64,000 nucleotides of DNA from Niabella pedocola (GTDB taxonomy: Bacteria > Bacteroidota > Bacteroidia > Chitinophagales > Chitinophagaceae). The position numbers and the translations under genes were made by a program. Under the pieces are notes generated by a model that ran no database searches, had not been told where the DNA came from, and saw nothing but the letters and a program-made list of their open reading frames with translations. The DNA is taken from contig NZ_JAJNEC010000004.1 of the NCBI RefSeq assembly GCF_021044425.1, positions 744,001 to 808,000 on the forward strand, in the 5' to 3' direction. Positions within the stretch are counted from its first letter, which is position 1. Each line of letters opens with the position of its first letter. This document shows, piece after piece, positions 32,985-42,575 of the stretch.

Positions 32985-34739
32985 TTAAGGATACAATATC
33001 AGTTTTGCAATATTGGCCACCGGTTTGTTATCAAATAAACTAAAGCTGCCTGCGAGGATCACGCTTCTTATGCCGCCGGCGGTTTTGGTTTCCAGCATAT
33101 CCAGGATCTGGCCGTTAAAAGCCCCCAGACTGTTATAGCCGGACGTAAGGGTTCCATCCGGATTCAGTATCATGAATCCGCGCCTTGTAATTGCAACGGA
33201 CGCATCCGGATTGGAATACTTTTCAAAACTGCCGCTCACGATCACCTTACCATCGCTCAACTGTGCGGCATAGTTAACCAGCTGCCCCCTGTTTGAAGCG
33301 GCCTGCACCATATTACCCAGCCGGAAAAAAGGATCTACAGACCCATCTTCATTTAACATCACCAATCCATAGGGGGTGCTTGCTCCGTTAAACATGGTAA
33401 ACGCACCGGTAACCAATAGCTTCCGTGTTACCGGGTTATAGGTAATGCCTGAAATAGCGGCATTGGCACCCGCACCTATATTGAAACGGGTATCAATCCC
33501 CCCGTTATCATCCAACATAAAGATGCGGTTGGCGCTCATTCCATTATAAGAAGTAAAACTTCCTACCACAATAATTTTACCGTTGGGTGCCGTTCCGTTG
33601 TACAGCTGAACGGCACCGGTTATGGATCCGTTTGTTCCGTCTGTCGGCGACCGGGGTTCGTAGCTGTAGGCGGTATCCAGGATGCCGGTTTGCGATAAAG
33701 CGGCGATCTGTTTCATAGGCGTCCCGATCTTGTAAACATTTTTTGCAGTAGACAGACTATAATCACTCAGGTAGTAATTATTAAAACCGCCAATGCAGAT
33801 GATGCGCCCCTTGGCATCGATAAAGGCCCGGATCACCACATTATCAAATCCCCCCGTAAAAACGGGCAGGGTATCCATATTATTTTCTACAATATTGGGA
33901 TCCGGATTGTACACGTTCCGCACCAGTGAATCCATCTTACCATCTTCCAGTATACGGGTGATATTGTTGATGCCACCGCTGCCTCTTCCGTTATAGGAAC
34001 TAAAGCCGCCATAGATCAGGTATCCCGGATACTGACTGAGCTCACAAATGCCCAACAGCCTCCCGTTGGGTCCGTTGCCAATGGTAAGATCGTTCCGGAA
34101 CAGCCCTGTTAAGGGATCCAAAACCGTAAGGTAGCGGAACAAACTGGTTCCATTGTAATAACTGTTTTGGTTAGGACGGTAAGAGGCTTCTGAATTCCAG
34201 GTGGTAAAATCACCTGCAAGAAAAAGGTACTCCGATGTGGCATATTTTTTATTGTACAGCGCTCTTATAGCCCCGTTTACTCCCGTGCCCAGGATATTGG
34301 CGCCGAGCTCATTTTTACCAACCACGTTAAACGCGGAATCAAACACCGCTTTTCCGGATACATTAAAAACCGGCCCGTAAAAGTTCCGGTTATTAACCAC
34401 CAGCTTGGCCGCTCCCGAGGAAGCAAAATCCGGGACAATCACTGTTAACAAGCTATCCGCCACATTGATTGAATCGATGGCCGCCTGCACACCGTTTATA
34501 AAGAATGTTGTTGTGCCACGGTACCGGGCCACTGAATCCAGGCCGGTAATTTTAAACGAAACCCGGTCGCCGATATTCCCGCTGGCCGGCACGGGGTTTA
34601 AACCAACAAAGGCAATGGTATTTACCGGTGCATCCCGGTAAGCACCAGCATATACCTGGTCTGTTTTCCTGTAACAGGCCATGAGTGTTATTAAAAAGCA
34701 ACACCCCAGCAAAAACATGCCATTCCGTTTTTTAATCAT
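32985..34739 (-). CDS. Surface lipoprotein with IPT-like domain and delta-60 repeat propeller (DUF5008-like)
   Basis: A 584-residue lipoprotein (LITLMAC, Cys22). Residues ~40-125 form an IPT/TIG-like domain (VNTIAFVGLNPVPASGNIGDRVSFKITG). The rest is a propeller of repeats of the delta-60 type, for example NGKIIVVGSFTSYNGMSANR with IFMLDDNGGIDTRFN, and RKLLVTGAFTMFNG with LVMLNEDGSVDPFF. I recall this architecture as DUF5008 proteins of Bacteroidota SusCD loci. Probable role: glycan binding at the surface, in the SusE/F position. It is 12 bp downstream of the fasciclin gene and 12 bp upstream of the M60-like gene. Confidence 0.78.
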   Translation of the reverse strand: MIKKRNGMFLLGCCFLITLMACYRKTDQVYAGAYRDAPVNTIAFVGLNPVPASGNIGDRVSFKITGLDSVARYRGTTTFFINGVQAAIDSINVADSLLTVIVPDFASSGAAKLVVNNRNFYGPVFNVSGKAVFDSAFNVVGKNELGANILGTGVNGAIRALYNKKYATSEYLFLAGDFTTWNSEASYRPNQNSYYNGTSLFRYLTVLDPLTGLFRNDLTIGNGPNGRLLGICELSQYPGYLIYGGFSSYNGRGSGGINNITRILEDGKMDSLVRNVYNPDPNIVENNMDTLPVFTGGFDNVVIRAFIDAKGRIICIGGFNNYYLSDYSLSTAKNVYKIGTPMKQIAALSQTGILDTAYSYEPRSPTDGTNGSITGAVQLYNGTAPNGKIIVVGSFTSYNGMSANRIFMLDDNGGIDTRFNIGAGANAAISGITYNPVTRKLLVTGAFTMFNGASTPYGLVMLNEDGSVDPFFRLGNMVQAASNRGQLVNYAAQLSDGKVIVSGSFEKYSNPDASVAITRRGFMILNPDGTLTSGYNSLGAFNGQILDMLETKTAGGIRSVILAGSFSLFDNKPVANIAKLILYP

Positions 34740-34751
34740 ACTTCGTCTGTT

Positions 34752-35456
34752 TTAATGCACACTGCTGTAATATTTTGCCTGCAACCAGGCCTGGTAAGGA
34801 TCAAATCCGAAATAATGCGAATAGTAGATCAATACGTGGATCATCCCGTTCGAGGGTTGTATGTTACAACTGGCTACGGGCCCCTGCACCCAGTTTTGAA
34901 GCGGCGAAGCTTCACTGGGTACATAGTTCAGGTATAACCGCCGGTAGCCTTTGTATTTTAATCCCCGGGCATCTGTAAATACGGTTCCGATATTCATTAC
35001 CTGGCCGCTGACCGAATTGGCATATTCACCGGAGAACGAATACAGGTTGCTAAAATCCAGCTGGGGAAAATCTTCAATTCCTCTTACCCCCTGGAACATA
35101 TACATCATGAGGTTGTTGCGCCAGAATTCGGGCTTCAGATCCTCCAGTCCTGTTAGTGTATCCATCCCCGCCGCCCTGAAATTCTGATTGATGTAATAAT
35201 AGGTTTTCATGATACTGGAATCGGCCGGTGCAAAAAATGTGAGACTGCTGTCCTTAAAATAATTTTCCAGCTTCGCAATTTTTATTACCTGCAGCAATGT
35301 ATCAAACAGCTCGGGATTGGCCTCAAAATATTGCAGCATGTTTCCGTTAAACCGGGCAATGCTTTGTCCCGTATCAAAATAATATTGCTTTTTACAACTG
35401 CCCAGCAATGCAATACCGATCAGCAGTAACAACATCCATTTAAAGTATCTTTTCAT
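34752..35456 (-). CDS. Fasciclin-domain lipoprotein
   Basis: A 234-residue lipoprotein (lipobox ALLGSC, Cys21) with a single fasciclin (FAS1) domain: FDTLLQVIKIAKLENYFKDSSLTFFAPADSSI is the first FAS1 block and NIQPSNGMIHVL the closing block. FAS1 domains mediate adhesion and carbohydrate binding. It is the third gene of the second SusC-SusD module (14 bp after susD) and is paralogous in position to the larger fasciclin protein at 41329. Confidence 0.85.
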   Translation of the reverse strand: MKRYFKWMLLLLIGIALLGSCKKQYYFDTGQSIARFNGNMLQYFEANPELFDTLLQVIKIAKLENYFKDSSLTFFAPADSSIMKTYYYINQNFRAAGMDTLTGLEDLKPEFWRNNLMMYMFQGVRGIEDFPQLDFSNLYSFSGEYANSVSGQVMNIGTVFTDARGLKYKGYRRLYLNYVPSEASPLQNWVQGPVASCNIQPSNGMIHVLIYYSHYFGFDPYQAWLQAKYYSSVH

Positions 35457-35470
35457 ATTTGCCAGTTTAA

Positions 35471-37066
35471 TTATAGCCAGAATGTATTTGGTTTTATCAG
35501 CGGGTTCCGGCGCATTACTTCATTGTGTATCGGATAGGTCCAGGCACCGCTTACAAACTCTTCATAACTGATCGCATTGGGGGTGTACTTGGAGTCGAGA
35601 ATATGCCGGGTACGTACAAGATCATAAAACATGGTTCCCTCCCCCATCAGTTCCCGCTCCCGTTCCCACCAGATGGCATCTTCCAGTGTAATGGTATTGG
35701 AGGCGGAGGCCGTTTTAACCATATTGCCACCGGCAAACGGCTCGGCGCCGGCGCGCTGCCGTATCTTATTCAGCTCGGAGAGCGCTTCATCATACCGGCC
35801 CAGTTTCTCCAGGGCCTCCGCCCGCAACAGGATGGCATCTGCCAGGCGGAACAGGATTTTATTATCGTTGGGATTTTCATTTTCACCGGAGGTGCCATAG
35901 GTATTTATGAATTTGAGGAATACAAACTGCCCGGCCGTGTTGTACATATTATCCCGTTCAAACCACAGGTCCATGCGCCGGTCAACATTTCCGTTGTAGG
36001 CAGCATCATACAGGCGGTGCAGGTATTCGCTGTTATAATAAATATAGGTGCTGTTTACATTCCGTTTATAGGGCGTGCGCAATACAATATCCGCAAGGGT
36101 TACCAGCAGGCCGAAGGTTTCCCCGTAGTTAAAGTCCTGCCCAACTTCAAACAGGCTTTCCCTGGAGTTTCCTTTAAACAGGTCTTTCATATTATCCAGG
36201 GACAACAGCTCATAGGATCCTTCATTCTGGTTCACCAACAGATTGCCCAGATCGGCTACCTGCTGGTAATATTCCGTGGCATGTTCTTCATCAAAGCCGG
36301 CCATCCACATGTACATTTCCATCATAAGCGCATAAGCGCCTCCTTTCATGGCTCTTACACCTCTCAGTGTAGGATCGGGATAGGTCCAGGGCAGGTCACT
36401 TACCGCCGACCGGAGTTCTTCGATGCAATTTTTAAATACCGTCAGCTGACCGGTACGTTCATGTTTACTCTTATCGTTGGCATCAATGATATAGGGTACA
36501 TCTCCGAAATGACGTACCAGCAAATAGTAGGTAACGCTTCTTAAAAACTTCGCCTCGGCCTTGTATCGTGCCCGGTCTGCATCCGCCAGCCCGGCAATGC
36601 CCTTTGCATCTACATTTATCAACAGCGTATTGGCCGCATTTACTACCTGGTAAAGGAACCCCCAGTCCGACATATTGTCAATACCAAAGGTAGCCGCCGA
36701 CCAGTTATTGTAGGCTCCCTGCCACCATTCGTCGGACCGGAGCAGCCCTTTCATATCGTTGTTATTAAACAGCGGGATATAGCTGCGTGGAATGCCGGGC
36801 TGATCCGATGCGCCGGAGATCGTCCAGGCTGTTGCCCGCAGATCTCCGATGGCCAGCAGCGTATGCCCGCCCATTGCAGTGTACCTGCGCAATAACGTAT
36901 AAGCGCCCGTAGTAAACCGCTCTACGTCATCACGGGTTTTCCAGAAATTATTGCCCGACATTGCATTGACCGGATCTACATCCAGGTATTTTTTACAACT
37001 GCTGAGCGATCCGGTAGCAATGACCGCTATTAACAGCAGGATGAATATTGTTGTTCTTTTTATCAT
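35471..37066 (-). CDS. susD: SusD/RagB-type glycan-binding lipoprotein (module 2)
   Basis: A 531-residue outer-surface lipoprotein (lipobox GSLSSC) that forms the lid of a SusCD transporter. The SusD signature is seen: CKKYLDVDPVNAMSGNNFWKTRDDVERFTTGAYTLLRR, TPR-like helices (ARYKAEAKFLRSVTYYLLVRHFGDVPYI), a C-terminal domain with ILFRLADAILLRAEALEKLGRYDEALSELNKIRQRAG and the closing NPLIKPNTFWL. Complete, 11 bp downstream of its SusC partner. Confidence 0.95.
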   Translation of the reverse strand: MIKRTTIFILLLIAVIATGSLSSCKKYLDVDPVNAMSGNNFWKTRDDVERFTTGAYTLLRRYTAMGGHTLLAIGDLRATAWTISGASDQPGIPRSYIPLFNNNDMKGLLRSDEWWQGAYNNWSAATFGIDNMSDWGFLYQVVNAANTLLINVDAKGIAGLADADRARYKAEAKFLRSVTYYLLVRHFGDVPYIIDANDKSKHERTGQLTVFKNCIEELRSAVSDLPWTYPDPTLRGVRAMKGGAYALMMEMYMWMAGFDEEHATEYYQQVADLGNLLVNQNEGSYELLSLDNMKDLFKGNSRESLFEVGQDFNYGETFGLLVTLADIVLRTPYKRNVNSTYIYYNSEYLHRLYDAAYNGNVDRRMDLWFERDNMYNTAGQFVFLKFINTYGTSGENENPNDNKILFRLADAILLRAEALEKLGRYDEALSELNKIRQRAGAEPFAGGNMVKTASASNTITLEDAIWWERERELMGEGTMFYDLVRTRHILDSKYTPNAISYEEFVSGAWTYPIHNEVMRRNPLIKPNTFWL

Positions 37067-37077
37067 GCGTTGCCTGT

Positions 37078-40000
37078 TTAAAATGTTACATTCACTCCAA
37101 GACTGTATTGCCGGGGGTTAGGATATCCATTGGGATTATCGCGTCCCAGGTCACTTACGTTCTCCGGGTTGGGGCCGCTGTAATGACTCAGCACCAGCAG
37201 GTTCTTTCCTGTAAAATAGATCCGCGCATTGCTGATCAGGAAACGGCTCACCCAGTTTTTATTCAATGTATATGAGAAGGTGACATAATTGAATTTAAAA
37301 TAAGAACCATCTTCCATGAACAAGGTCTGGTTATACCGGAAGGCATCAATTAACCGGTTCTGCTGATAGTCCAGCGGATACGGATAAGTAGCATTATCCC
37401 CCGGCTGTTTCCAGTAATTATACTGGCTGATGGGTGGTAATACCTGGGTGGAGCTAACATTGGCATTATCCGGGTTGTAGAAATACTGGAAGGTGCGTGC
37501 CAACGGTGTATTCAGCACATCGCGAAAAAAAGTGAAGGAGGTACTTAAGGTAAGTCCAAAATTCTTATAGGTGAGTGTATTAATAATCCCTCCCGTTAGC
37601 TTGGGCTGCGGATCGCCCACGGCCACCCGGTCGTTGGCGTCTATTTTATAATCCCCATTCAGGTCCGCAAAGATCGGGTCACCGGCCGTAAGGTACTGAC
37701 CGTTGATCTGCATCCGTTTTCCCGTCATCGGATCATAGGGTACATCTGCGTTGGTGGCATAAACGCCCTTTGTATTGTACAGCAGGTTGCCCAGCGGGTT
37801 TCTACCCAGGCGGTAAAGTACAGGCAAGCCCAGTAAATCGTTGGGGTTGTATACGATCTGCCGCATATGCTCCGGCAGCCCCGTAAGTATACTCCGGTTA
37901 AACGCACCATTTATTTGTAACCGCCAGTTGGTTTTACTGTTGAAGGCCAGCGGCCGGAACGAAAGCGTTAACTCATGTCCGTAGTTTACAATACTTACAT
38001 TATTTCCCGGCATCCGGCTATAGCCTGTTTCCCTGGGCAGCTCCACATAGTAAACCTGGTCGTCTACGATCCGGTAATAATAATCATAATCAATCGTGAT
38101 CCGGTTCTTTAAAAATCCGCCTTCAAAACCCAGGTTATACTGGATGGTTGATACGGGCAGGAAAAGCGGATTGGCGGCGGTTCCGTAATCCATCAGCACC
38201 GTGGGCTGCCCCATATAGGTACCGCTGGGATAATAGCGTCCGTAAGCGGTAAAGATATCCCCCTGCGGTGAAACCGTTTTTCCCCAACTACCGCGGATGG
38301 CTCCGTAATCCAACCAGGAAGCCTTATTCATAAAGCGCTCTTTGAAAAAGTTCCACCGGAAAGCGATGGACGGGTTCTGGCGGTAACCCGCCAATGGCCC
38401 CGTAGTAGAAGATCCGTCCTGCCGGAAGTTCACATCCAGCACATACTTCTGTAAATAGTTATAGGAAACTGTTCCACCATAGGCAAATGTTTTCCCGTTT
38501 ACCGGTGCTCCCAGCGTACCATAAATGGATCTTGCCAGGTTAAAACCTACCGGACCGGATATTTGATTATTGGGAGCGCCATACAGAAGGGAGTAGTTGG
38601 TATTGACCAGATTGCCGGTGATCTCGGAAAATACAAAGGCACTGAAATTATGCGTGTTCTCTCCAAAGCTTTTTAAATAGCTGAGTGCATTCCGATTTTG
38701 ATAGCCATTGGAATTACGGCTGTAGGTATTATACTGTGATTGGGATACGGAGCCCGTCGAAAGGCCATACTGACTTCCGGAGTTGAGCCAGGAGGGATAA
38801 AAGGTATTGCTGGTGGCCGTTTGAAAATTAAAGTTCCCCTCCGTTTTGAAGCGGAGTCCCTTTGCCAGTTGCAGTTCCAACGTAAGGTTGGTCAATATTG
38901 AATTGGTCTTGTTATCATCATCAATCTGAAATGCCGCCAGCGCGTCGCTGTTTTCCGTATATACATCCGGAGGCGGCAGCAATGTGGAAGCCATGCCGCT
39001 GGTGGCCACACCGGTTTGCAGCAGGCCCACCCCACTGCCCTTTTTGTTGGTAGCGCTGGTTGCCGTAATAGCGGCCAGCATGCGGAATTTACTGTCCTTC
39101 GTCTGGTAAATGGTATTCATACCGGCTGAATACCGTTTCAACCCGGTGTTCTTAATAATCCCGTTTTCTTCGTAATAAGACACATTCACCTTATAGTTAA
39201 AGCTGGGATCCCCTCCGGAAAAGGCCAGGTTATGGGAATGGTTATAGGTGGGCCGGTAAAACAGCGACTGCCAGTTGGTGGAGTTATTCAGATAGGGGTT
39301 TAAACTATCCGACAACAGGTAGTTCATGTTTACCTGTGCCATTCCGTATTGCCGGGAATACAGGTTGTTTTCCACCACCTGCATGATCTTTAGCGCCCGC
39401 TCCATGCGGCCTCCGTAAATTGGCCGCAGTGTAGGTACATCACTGAGGAAAAGGTTGCCGATATAACTGATCTGCGGCCGTTTGGACCGGCCTCTTTTTG
39501 TGGTAATGATCCAAACCCCGTAGGCGCCTCTTGAACCGTAGGCGGAGGTGGCTGCCGCATCTTTTAATATTTCGATGCTCTCCACATCTTCTGCAGGTAA
39601 CAGTGCCAGGGGACTGATCCCTGGTCCGGCCTGGGCAAACCCGTACTCATTATCGGTATTGGGATCAACCGGCACCCCGTCAATAATGATCAGCGGCTGG
39701 GCGGTAGCCAGGTAGGCATCATTTCCTTCTCCCGTTACCGCAATGCTCGATAATCCGCGCTGGAAGATGGAACTTTTAGCACCCGGAGCTCCACTGGTAT
39801 TCTGAATATTTACGCCGGCCACTTTTCCCTGCAACAGATCCACTACGCTCGACGCCGGCACATCCTTGATATCTTCTGCACTGATAACGGTTGTAGCGGC
39901 CGTTGAAATTAACCGGTTCTTTTTTTGAAAGCCCACGACCACCACCGTATTCATCGAGTTCTTTGAATCATCTGCTTCCATTTCAATCACCACCTGCGTG

Positions 40001-40254
40001 GTGTCGTCTGTAACCGTATAAGCGGCAGCGCTATAGTTTACATGCGATACCTGCAGTTTTGCTCCGGCGGCTGCTTCTATGGAAAAATGTCCTGCGGAAT
40101 CCGATTGCACCGACCGGCTGCCCCTCGAAATTGTAGCTCCCGACACAGCCGTACCGGTTGCTTTATCCTGGATACGGCCTTTTACCACACGCTGCGCCTG
40201 CGCAGCAACCTGCATCAGTAGAAAAACCGATATTGTAAGTACCCAAATTCTCAT
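37078..40254 (-). CDS. susC: SusC/RagA TonB-dependent outer-membrane transporter (module 2)
   Basis: A 1058-residue TonB-linked barrel. Start at 40254 (MRIWVLTISVFLLMQVAAQAQ gives a clean signal peptide); the longer frame to 40383 runs back into the upstream gene. A carboxypeptidase-regulatory-like domain (KGRIQDKATGTAVSGATISRG) is followed by the TonB-box region (MNTVVVVGFQKKNR), the plug (VVDLLQGKVAGVNI, ILKDAAATSAYGSRGAYGVWIITTKRG) and a 22-strand barrel ending LGVNVTF. It imports the oligosaccharide captured by its SusD lid. Linked to the previous gene by 31 bp. Confidence 0.95.
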   Translation of the reverse strand: MRIWVLTISVFLLMQVAAQAQRVVKGRIQDKATGTAVSGATISRGSRSVQSDSAGHFSIEAAAGAKLQVSHVNYSAAAYTVTDDTTQVVIEMEADDSKNSMNTVVVVGFQKKNRLISTAATTVISAEDIKDVPASSVVDLLQGKVAGVNIQNTSGAPGAKSSIFQRGLSSIAVTGEGNDAYLATAQPLIIIDGVPVDPNTDNEYGFAQAGPGISPLALLPAEDVESIEILKDAAATSAYGSRGAYGVWIITTKRGRSKRPQISYIGNLFLSDVPTLRPIYGGRMERALKIMQVVENNLYSRQYGMAQVNMNYLLSDSLNPYLNNSTNWQSLFYRPTYNHSHNLAFSGGDPSFNYKVNVSYYEENGIIKNTGLKRYSAGMNTIYQTKDSKFRMLAAITATSATNKKGSGVGLLQTGVATSGMASTLLPPPDVYTENSDALAAFQIDDDNKTNSILTNLTLELQLAKGLRFKTEGNFNFQTATSNTFYPSWLNSGSQYGLSTGSVSQSQYNTYSRNSNGYQNRNALSYLKSFGENTHNFSAFVFSEITGNLVNTNYSLLYGAPNNQISGPVGFNLARSIYGTLGAPVNGKTFAYGGTVSYNYLQKYVLDVNFRQDGSSTTGPLAGYRQNPSIAFRWNFFKERFMNKASWLDYGAIRGSWGKTVSPQGDIFTAYGRYYPSGTYMGQPTVLMDYGTAANPLFLPVSTIQYNLGFEGGFLKNRITIDYDYYYRIVDDQVYYVELPRETGYSRMPGNNVSIVNYGHELTLSFRPLAFNSKTNWRLQINGAFNRSILTGLPEHMRQIVYNPNDLLGLPVLYRLGRNPLGNLLYNTKGVYATNADVPYDPMTGKRMQINGQYLTAGDPIFADLNGDYKIDANDRVAVGDPQPKLTGGIINTLTYKNFGLTLSTSFTFFRDVLNTPLARTFQYFYNPDNANVSSTQVLPPISQYNYWKQPGDNATYPYPLDYQQNRLIDAFRYNQTLFMEDGSYFKFNYVTFSYTLNKNWVSRFLISNARIYFTGKNLLVLSHYSGPNPENVSDLGRDNPNGYPNPRQYSLGVNVTF

Positions 40255-40285
40255 AATATTCTTTTTAATTGCAGTGGCGGCCTGT

Positions 40286-41317
40286 TTAATAATTCGTAAA
40301 CCTCGGAGAGCTGTTTTTAAAATGAAACACCAGTTCCCAATCGCCCTTTTCATAAATCGCAAATTCAAAACGCAATTTTGCACTTACACCCAGGCCGGTG
40401 GGTCCCAGCCGGTAATAAGAAAATGCCACGTTGGCCCTGGTTCCGCTGGTATTGGTATATTTTGTGGGGAAGCCATTTACCAGGGGCAGCGGGTAGGCCA
40501 CATCATATTTCACATAGCCGGTTGTTTGCTGCCGGTTAAATCCATGCAGTAACTGTCCCCAATCTGTAGTATTAAATAAAGCAGGGTCAAGTGCATTATA
40601 CGCGGAATCCAGGAACCGGAAGGTGATGCTGCTGCCGGTATCCTTTTTTGTCAGAAAAATATCCACATCCGCAGCGGTCATGGCAAGGCCGTCCTTTTGC
40701 CGGGTCATTCCGGAAATTTCCGTGGGCTTAACCGCCGGATTGGTGATCATGCCGGTTTCCACATTATAATTAGAGGGCTCATATGGCCGGGGTTTGTAAG
40801 GCCGGAACCGGAGGTTATAAAAATACTTGCTGGCCCCGGAATTGGACACTTTTACGTTAAATTTATAACCGGAATCCGGCCGGGTAACCAGGTGCGAAAC
40901 ATCCATACCGGACCATACAAGGATCTGTCCGGAATGCTTCCGGATTTCAAAGATCCGGTGGTACTCAACGGCTCGCTTGTTTTCAATTTCCTCCAGGGAC
41001 GTTTCCTTACCGGTGTAGGTTTCCGCATTGCTCTTCCATACTTTAACCGGATATACGTCGGCATTTAATTCGGGTGCGGGCTGTCCGTCATAGCGTTTGA
41101 GGTCTACCATTTCAAAGGTTACCGGCTGAGAGGTATTGCCAAAATTGAAGTTGCCATCATAAACCGTATTCCGGCCCAATGTAGGCGCATAATCAATAGT
41201 GGTAAACCGTGCATCCACATCCAGGGAGTCCTTGTCTTCCGGAACATATTTTGCACAGGAAGCGGCTCCTGCAACCAGCAGCAGGCAGATCATTATTTTT
41301 CTCACTGTCATAGTCAT
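40286..41317 (-). CDS. DUF5007-like surface lipoprotein
   Basis: A 343-residue lipoprotein (start MTMTVRKIMICLLLVAG at 41317 or two codons later; lipobox AGAASC). The sequence starts DKDSLDVDARFTTIDYAPTLGRNTVYDGNFNFGNTSQPVTFEM, which I associate with DUF5007 proteins from Bacteroidota uptake loci, and the rest is beta-rich with FNVKVSNSGASKYFYNLRFRPYKPRPYEPSNYN. The function is unknown; position after the fasciclin gene suggests a surface glycan-binding role. The gene is 11 bp from its upstream neighbour. Confidence 0.7.
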   Translation of the reverse strand: MTMTVRKIMICLLLVAGAASCAKYVPEDKDSLDVDARFTTIDYAPTLGRNTVYDGNFNFGNTSQPVTFEMVDLKRYDGQPAPELNADVYPVKVWKSNAETYTGKETSLEEIENKRAVEYHRIFEIRKHSGQILVWSGMDVSHLVTRPDSGYKFNVKVSNSGASKYFYNLRFRPYKPRPYEPSNYNVETGMITNPAVKPTEISGMTRQKDGLAMTAADVDIFLTKKDTGSSITFRFLDSAYNALDPALFNTTDWGQLLHGFNRQQTTGYVKYDVAYPLPLVNGFPTKYTNTSGTRANVAFSYYRLGPTGLGVSAKLRFEFAIYEKGDWELVFHFKNSSPRFTNY

Positions 41318-41328
41318 CCTGTTAATGA

Positions 41329-42534
41329 TTAATACAACCACAGTTCGGCCAGGTTTACATATTTATAGGAAGCAAAACCACCATAGTTCTGCAAAACGGT
41401 AAAGCGGAAAAAGCGGGCGTTGTACCGTTGGGGAAACGCGAACCGCTGCTTTGCGTAAACGGTAAAACTGAGGGTTTCCGGAAACGAAAAGGTATCGCTG
41501 CTCATCCATTGAAGCGGTGCTTTTGTTTGTGTGGTATCTGCGGCAAACTCCATCAGGAAGCGTACAGTTCTTCCCGGCCATGCCGATGAAATGGTTTCCT
41601 GCCGGTTCTGTACGGCCATACCGCTCAGGTTATTATTCCGGCCCATATCCACCGTAAAATAATACGGTGCAGGAATGTCCCTGTATCCCGCATATCCCGG
41701 GTAAAGGGTTTGCCAGAAGGTTACCAGGCTTCCGTCGAACGCGTGGGTTACAGTACCCCCTGTTGTGGTGGCCGGTGCAATGGAGTGCCAGCTGAACGGT
41801 TTCCACAAACTGCGGTCAATGGAAAAATCGGCCAGGGTACTGGTAAAACTGGAAAAACCAAATTCATGATCCTGTGCCAATGTGTGTATCAAAACACTTC
41901 CGGCACGGGCCGTGGCTACGGAACTGGTATAGGCCGACTTCCAGAAGCGGCGGAACAGGGAGAAATTCATATCCGAGAATTCAATCACCTTCGGACCGTT
42001 ATTGGCCGTACCCGCCGAGCTTTCCAGGATCGCTTTCAGATTCATTTTATACGCGTAATCGTAGGATGTAAAGGGTATGCCGCCGGAAGCCTGTGCCAGT
42101 TCTTCAAATGGATGGCTGCCGTCAACAATATACCGGGCCATCAGCACCCGCAATCCTTCATAGTTAAACATACCCGAGTCTGGACGGCTGAGGTCATATT
42201 GCCCGGGCTTCAGGTACAACGGCGCACTGTCGATTGACCTGCGGTAGTTATTGAAGTTTTCAACAGCACGCTTAAAGCTGTTGTTGGGAATTGCAAAAAG
42301 GGTAACACTGTCGCCTGAAGTAATTTTCCGGATCATATCCGGGTACCGGCCAAGTACCACCAGCATGGAATCATAGACCCCGTTCTGGCTTTTCAGGTAT
42401 TCTATAGCGTTACCGTTATACACTACCGGCGCTACCTGCATTCCATAGTAGGCTGTTTCCTTTTTATCACAGGCCAGCAGGAACAACATCATCAACAGGC
42501 CTGGCCAGAAAATAGAAACCATTTTTATTTTCAT
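41329..42534 (-). CDS. Fasciclin plus F5/8 type C lipoprotein
   Basis: A 401-residue lipoprotein, start MKIKMVSIFWPGLLMMLFLLAC at 42534 (lipid Cys in FLLACDKKE). An N-terminal FAS1-like domain (LVVLGRYPDMIRKITSGDSVTLFAIPNNSFKRAVENF, ARAGSVLIHTLAQDHEFGFS) precedes an F5/8C discoidin domain (DRSLWKPFSWHSIAPATTTGG to YVNLAELWLY). The architecture is an extended form of the fasciclin protein at 34752 and occupies the same place behind SusD. Probable role: binding of the target glycoprotein or polysaccharide. Confidence 0.82.
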   Translation of the reverse strand: MKIKMVSIFWPGLLMMLFLLACDKKETAYYGMQVAPVVYNGNAIEYLKSQNGVYDSMLVVLGRYPDMIRKITSGDSVTLFAIPNNSFKRAVENFNNYRRSIDSAPLYLKPGQYDLSRPDSGMFNYEGLRVLMARYIVDGSHPFEELAQASGGIPFTSYDYAYKMNLKAILESSAGTANNGPKVIEFSDMNFSLFRRFWKSAYTSSVATARAGSVLIHTLAQDHEFGFSSFTSTLADFSIDRSLWKPFSWHSIAPATTTGGTVTHAFDGSLVTFWQTLYPGYAGYRDIPAPYYFTVDMGRNNNLSGMAVQNRQETISSAWPGRTVRFLMEFAADTTQTKAPLQWMSSDTFSFPETLSFTVYAKQRFAFPQRYNARFFRFTVLQNYGGFASYKYVNLAELWLY

Positions 42535-42575
42535 CGTTACTTTCTTTTTTAAACCACGGAGCATCAGCTGTGCCT